The notes under the pieces were generated by a model. That model saw nothing but the letters and a program-made list of their open reading frames with translations. It did not search any database and was not told where the DNA came from. From Rhodoferax sp. (lineage in GTDB: Bacteria > Pseudomonadota > Gammaproteobacteria > Burkholderiales > Burkholderiaceae), in assembly GCA_028292075.1 (NCBI GenBank), contig JAQGNA010000309.1, positions 1 to 8,529 of the forward strand: DNA of 8,529 bases, in the 5' to 3' direction. The translations under genes were made by a program, and so were the position numbers. Each line of letters begins with the position of its first letter. The first letter of the stretch is position 1. Below are positions 6,539 through 8,529 of the stretch, one piece after another.

Positions 6539-6567
6539 AGCTTCTGGCGATGCGAACGGAATGTCAA
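6539..6567 (-). promoter_or_regulatory. Possible promoter for the 122-aa gene
   Basis: On the - strand a perfect TTGACA (complement of 6562-6567) is followed 17 nt later by GAAGCT (complement of 6539-6544), a poor match to TATAAT. It sits about 30 nt before the start codon. The -35 match is good, but the weak -10 makes this only a candidate. Confidence 0.25.
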
Positions 6568-6683
6568 CGATCACCTACTTTGCGTGTGCTGAGGGACCTA
6601 CAGCGGCCCGGTTCACGGCACGTCAACAATCGACGACGACGAGGTTCAACGTCGAACGCAAAGGCTCGGCGGAAGCGTAGAAG

Positions 6684-6695
6684 TTTAAATTTTAT
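6684..6695 (+). promoter_or_regulatory. AT-only island in front of ku, possible -10 region
   Basis: TTTAAATTTTAT is a 12-bp AT-only run in otherwise GC-rich DNA, 14 nt before the ku start codon. It could hold a -10 element for a very short leader, or simply keep the ribosome binding site unstructured. No convincing -35 box lies upstream. Confidence 0.3.
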
Positions 6696-6697
6696 CC

Positions 6698-6703
6698 GGA
6701 GAA
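6698..6703 (+). promoter_or_regulatory. Ribosome binding site of ku
   Basis: GGAGAA lies 6 nt before the ATG at 6710 and fixes the start that gives the standard Ku N-terminus. Confidence 0.6.
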
Positions 6704-6709
6704 CACAGC

Positions 6710-7633
6710 ATGGCAACAGGCAGTCGGGTACTTTGGAAAGGCGCCATCACCTTCGGGCTGGTGCACATCCCCGTCGGTCTGCACACCGCCGCGGTGGCGC
6801 AGGGCGTCGATTTCGACTGGCTGGACAAGCGCAGCATGGACCCGGTGGGCTACAAGCGCATCAACAAGAAGACCGGCAAGGAGATCGACAAGGACAACAT
6901 CGTCAAGGGCATCGAGTACGAAGACGGCCAGTACGTGATCCTGTCACCGGAAGAGATCGAAGCGGCTTATCCGCGCACGACGCAGACCATCGACATCCAG
7001 CGTTTCATCGACGCAAGCGAGATCCCGTTTGTCTACCTCGAGCGGCCCTATTACGTGGCACCGATCAACAAGGGCCAAAAGGTCTATGCGTTGCTGCGCG
7101 ACGCGCTGGTCAAGACCGGCAAGATCGGCCTGGCCAAGGTGGTGATCCAGACCAAGCAGCACCTGGCCGCGCTGGTGCCGTCGGGGCCTGCACTGGTGCT
7201 GAACCTGCTGCGCTGGGGTGACGAGGTCAAGACGCTGGACGACCTCGAGCTGCCACCTGTGGGCGCCAAGAGCCCCGACTTCAGCGCTGCCGAGATGAAG
7301 ATGGCCACCCAGCTGATCTCCGAGATGTCGGGCGAGTGGGACCCCAAGGATTTCAAGGACGAATTCAAGCAGGTCGTGATGGGCCTGGTCGAGAAGAAGG
7401 TCAAGGCGGGCAAGACGGAAACCGTGGTCCAGCCGGAGGAAGAAGCACCGTCCGGTGCCGAGATCATCGATCTGAGTGAACTGCTGGCGCGGAGCCTGAA
7501 GGGCGGCAGGAAACCGGTTGCCGGCGCTGCGGACAAGCCTGCGGCCAAGCCGGCCACCAAGACGGCCGGCAAGACATCAGCCCGCAAGACCGCACCATCG
7601 AAGAAGACCGCGCCGGCACGCAAGGCTGCTTGA
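6710..7633 (+). CDS. ku: Bacterial non-homologous end-joining protein Ku
   Basis: This 307-aa DNA-end-binding protein forms a ring-shaped homodimer that threads onto double-strand breaks and recruits the ligase LigD. The start MATGSRVLWKGAITFGLVHIPVGL is the typical bacterial Ku N-terminus. Further family segments are NIVKGIEYEDGQYVILSPEE (63-82), TIDIQRFIDASEI (93-105), ERPYYVAP (111-118), YALLRDALVKTGKIGLAKVV (126-145) and TKQHLAALVPSGPALVLNLLRW (148-169). The conserved C-terminal part covers 207-263 (GEWDPKDFKDEFKQVV, then IIDLSELLARSLK). Residues 264-307 form a Lys/Ala/Pro/Thr-rich tail with repeated KTAP motifs; such tails are known in other bacterial Ku proteins to help DNA binding. Only the Ku core length would be needed otherwise. 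No ligD is adjacent on either side within the window, so it must be elsewhere or the pathway uses another ligase. Confidence 0.96.
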   Translation: MATGSRVLWKGAITFGLVHIPVGLHTAAVAQGVDFDWLDKRSMDPVGYKRINKKTGKEIDKDNIVKGIEYEDGQYVILSPEEIEAAYPRTTQTIDIQRFIDASEIPFVYLERPYYVAPINKGQKVYALLRDALVKTGKIGLAKVVIQTKQHLAALVPSGPALVLNLLRWGDEVKTLDDLELPPVGAKSPDFSAAEMKMATQLISEMSGEWDPKDFKDEFKQVVMGLVEKKVKAGKTETVVQPEEEAPSGAEIIDLSELLARSLKGGRKPVAGAADKPAAKPATKTAGKTSARKTAPSKKTAPARKAA

Positions 7634-7703
7634 CACCGCCCCAGAAGGAGGCGGGCCGAGACGTCGTCAACGCCCCATGCCCGAGCCCGGACCCGAGGGA
7701 AGA

Positions 7704-7721
7704 CGCGCCGTTGCGGGCGCG
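7704..7721 (+). terminator. Weak stem-loop downstream of ku
   Basis: CGCGCC (7704-7709) and GGCGCG (7716-7721) form a perfect 6-bp stem with a 6-nt loop, 70 nt after the ku stop. There is no T-run after it, so any terminator function would be weak or factor-dependent. Confidence 0.2.
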
Positions 7722-7821
7722 GTTGAGCTGATGCGTCGGCTTTCACCTACGTCCTGACGGGCGCTGACCCGCTAACCGGCGGTCGCCATGCGGATAAGGT
7801 CGAACCTACCGATCAACGACC

Positions 7822-7827
7822 CAGGAG
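7822..7827 (+). promoter_or_regulatory. Ribosome binding site of the 95-aa gene
   Basis: The AGGAGA is close to the ideal Shine-Dalgarno sequence and sits 7 nt before the ATG at 7835, which decides that start. Confidence 0.6.
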
Positions 7828-7834
7828 ACAGCGC

Positions 7835-8122
7835 ATGGACCTCAAGCAAAGCATCCGGCAAGGCATTGCCTACGACGACAGCCGACGCAGCGTCCCCGGC
7901 GAACACATGCTGACCGTGCTGGCCGGTTCCGCCTTGGCGTTGCATGCGCTCCGCAATACCGGACACTTGCGTGGGACCTTGCAGGCCTTGGCCGCAGGCG
8001 CGCTGCTGATGCGCGCGGCATCGGGCACCGATGGCTTGCGCAGGTGGAGCGGGGCGGCCTCGCGGCGCCCGGGCAACATCACGGCGGATGATCTTGCAGC
8101 CGACCTGGACCTCGCGGCCTGA
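7835..8122 (+). CDS. Small hypothetical protein with two hydrophobic segments
   Basis: This 95-aa protein has a polar N-terminus (1-22). A hydrophobic stretch follows at about 25-39 (MLTVLAGSALALHAL), then a short Arg/His-containing turn and a second hydrophobic stretch at 47-62 (GTLQALAAGALLMRAA). The tail is basic and then acidic, ending DDLAADLDLAA. The helical hairpin with Gly/Ala-rich faces recalls small DUF2892-like membrane proteins that begin with an 'N-V...ER...L..GG.LL..GL' pattern, but the match is only general. AGGAGA lies 7 nt before the ATG at 7835, which is the best ribosome binding site in this part of the window and supports real expression. It lies 201 nt after ku on the same strand; a functional link with Ku is not evident. 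Confidence 0.7.
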   Translation: MDLKQSIRQGIAYDDSRRSVPGEHMLTVLAGSALALHALRNTGHLRGTLQALAAGALLMRAASGTDGLRRWSGAASRRPGNITADDLAADLDLAA

Positions 8123-8316
8123 GGCCGATCAGGCAATCCATCCTCGGGGCCGGCGGTGTTACCTTTGAACGTCAAGGCGCCCGACTTGCAGGGTGCGTCT
8201 TTCATCCAGCCGGTCAGCCTCTCGGGCCGGCGCCGCGTGGCATCGTGTCTGTCGATGCGCCCGTCGATGCATGGGCGGCCCGGTTCTTCTCTCTTGTGTT
8301 TTTCTGATTGAACGCC

Positions 8317-8529
8317 ATGGCCACCAGCTCGCGCGGCCTCGCCGCATTTCCCCGCCGACATCCCATCCTCACCGTGCTGGTGGTGGCGTTGATCCTGCTG
8401 GTCATTCTGTTTGACTGGAACTGGTTTCGCCATCCTTTGGAGCGCTACATCTCCAACAAGACGCAGCGCACCTTCACTATTTCAGACCTGAACGTGCGGC
8501 TCGGCTTGACCCCGACCGTGCGCATGCGC
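8317..8529 (+). CDS. AsmA-family protein, N-terminal part (3' end outside window)
   Basis: The first 71 residues are present and the frame is open to the right edge. After a short basic N-terminus (RGLAAFPRRHP) there is one membrane anchor, about residues 17-33 (ILTVLVVALILLVILFD). Then comes WNWFRHPLERYISNKTQRTFTISDLNVRLG, the typical entry into an AsmA domain ('FDWNWFR..LER..S..T.R.F.I.DL.V.LG'). AsmA-like proteins are anchored in the inner membrane, extend into the periplasm and are implicated in phospholipid transport and outer-membrane homeostasis; they are usually several hundred residues long. The ATG at 8317 is chosen because an in-frame TGA lies at 8305-8307, leaving only a TTG at 8308 as an alternative. 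No clear ribosome binding site is visible. The gene is separated from the 95-aa gene by 194 nt. Confidence 0.8.
   Translation, partial: MATSSRGLAAFPRRHPILTVLVVALILLVILFDWNWFRHPLERYISNKTQRTFTISDLNVRLGLTPTVRMR

Noticed and set aside
7084..7746. 220-codon - strand open frame opposite the 3' half of ku
   Set aside because: It is antisense to the conserved Ku C-terminal half and Lys-rich tail. Its Ser/Arg/Ala-rich translation is an artefact of that tail.
7678..7757. 26-aa ORF from ATG 7678 in the ku-95-aa gene spacer
   Set aside because: There is no ribosome binding site, no recognisable sequence and only Arg/Pro/Ala-rich composition typical of random GC-rich frames.
8251..8270. Direct repeat GTCGATGC (8251-8258 and 8263-8270) with a 5-bp CGCCC/GGGCG inverted pair and a later T-rich stretch
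   Set aside because: Considered as an operator or terminator before the AsmA-like gene, but the stem is too short and the T-rich tract starts too far downstream.

Overview
The window is GC-rich, densely coded and strongly GC-biased at third codon positions. Its gene content (a CUT1 sugar-type ABC importer, gluconate enzymes, bacterial Ku, an AsmA-like protein) suggests an environmental betaproteobacterium of the Comamonadaceae type (Variovorax or relatives). That placement is inferred from composition and remembered gene neighbourhoods, not from a search. No rRNA, tRNA, CRISPR array, insertion sequence or phage gene is visible.

Region 1 (1-5991, all + strand) is a carbohydrate uptake and catabolism cluster. 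It holds, in order, the 3' part of a periplasmic solute-binding protein gene, two inner-membrane permease genes, a UgpC/MalK-type ATPase gene, a GntK-type gluconokinase gene, a gluconate 5-dehydrogenase-like SDR gene (IdnO type) and a small cupin-like gene. The ABC part is a complete CUT1 importer apart from the missing N-terminus of the binding protein. The two enzymes fit the route 5-keto-D-gluconate -> D-gluconate -> 6-phosphogluconate, which would feed the Entner-Doudoroff or pentose phosphate pathway. The kinase and dehydrogenase genes overlap by ATGA and are probably translationally coupled. A perfect 12-bp GC-only hairpin separates the binding-protein gene from the first permease gene. 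A 23-codon His/Gln/Asp-rich reading frame exactly bridges the two permease genes, with an ATGA overlap at each end.

Region 2 (5992-7633) is a change of theme. A 122-aa protein of unknown function is encoded on the - strand, convergent with the sugar cluster and divergent from ku. A 200-bp spacer with a short AT-rich island precedes ku, which encodes the bacterial non-homologous end-joining protein with a Lys/Ala/Pro-rich C-terminal tail. No ligD is in the window.

Region 3 (7634-8529) holds a 95-aa small membrane-type protein gene with a good ribosome binding site. It ends with the first 71 codons of an AsmA-family envelope protein gene that runs off the right edge. Gene-free gaps are all about 200 bases or shorter.
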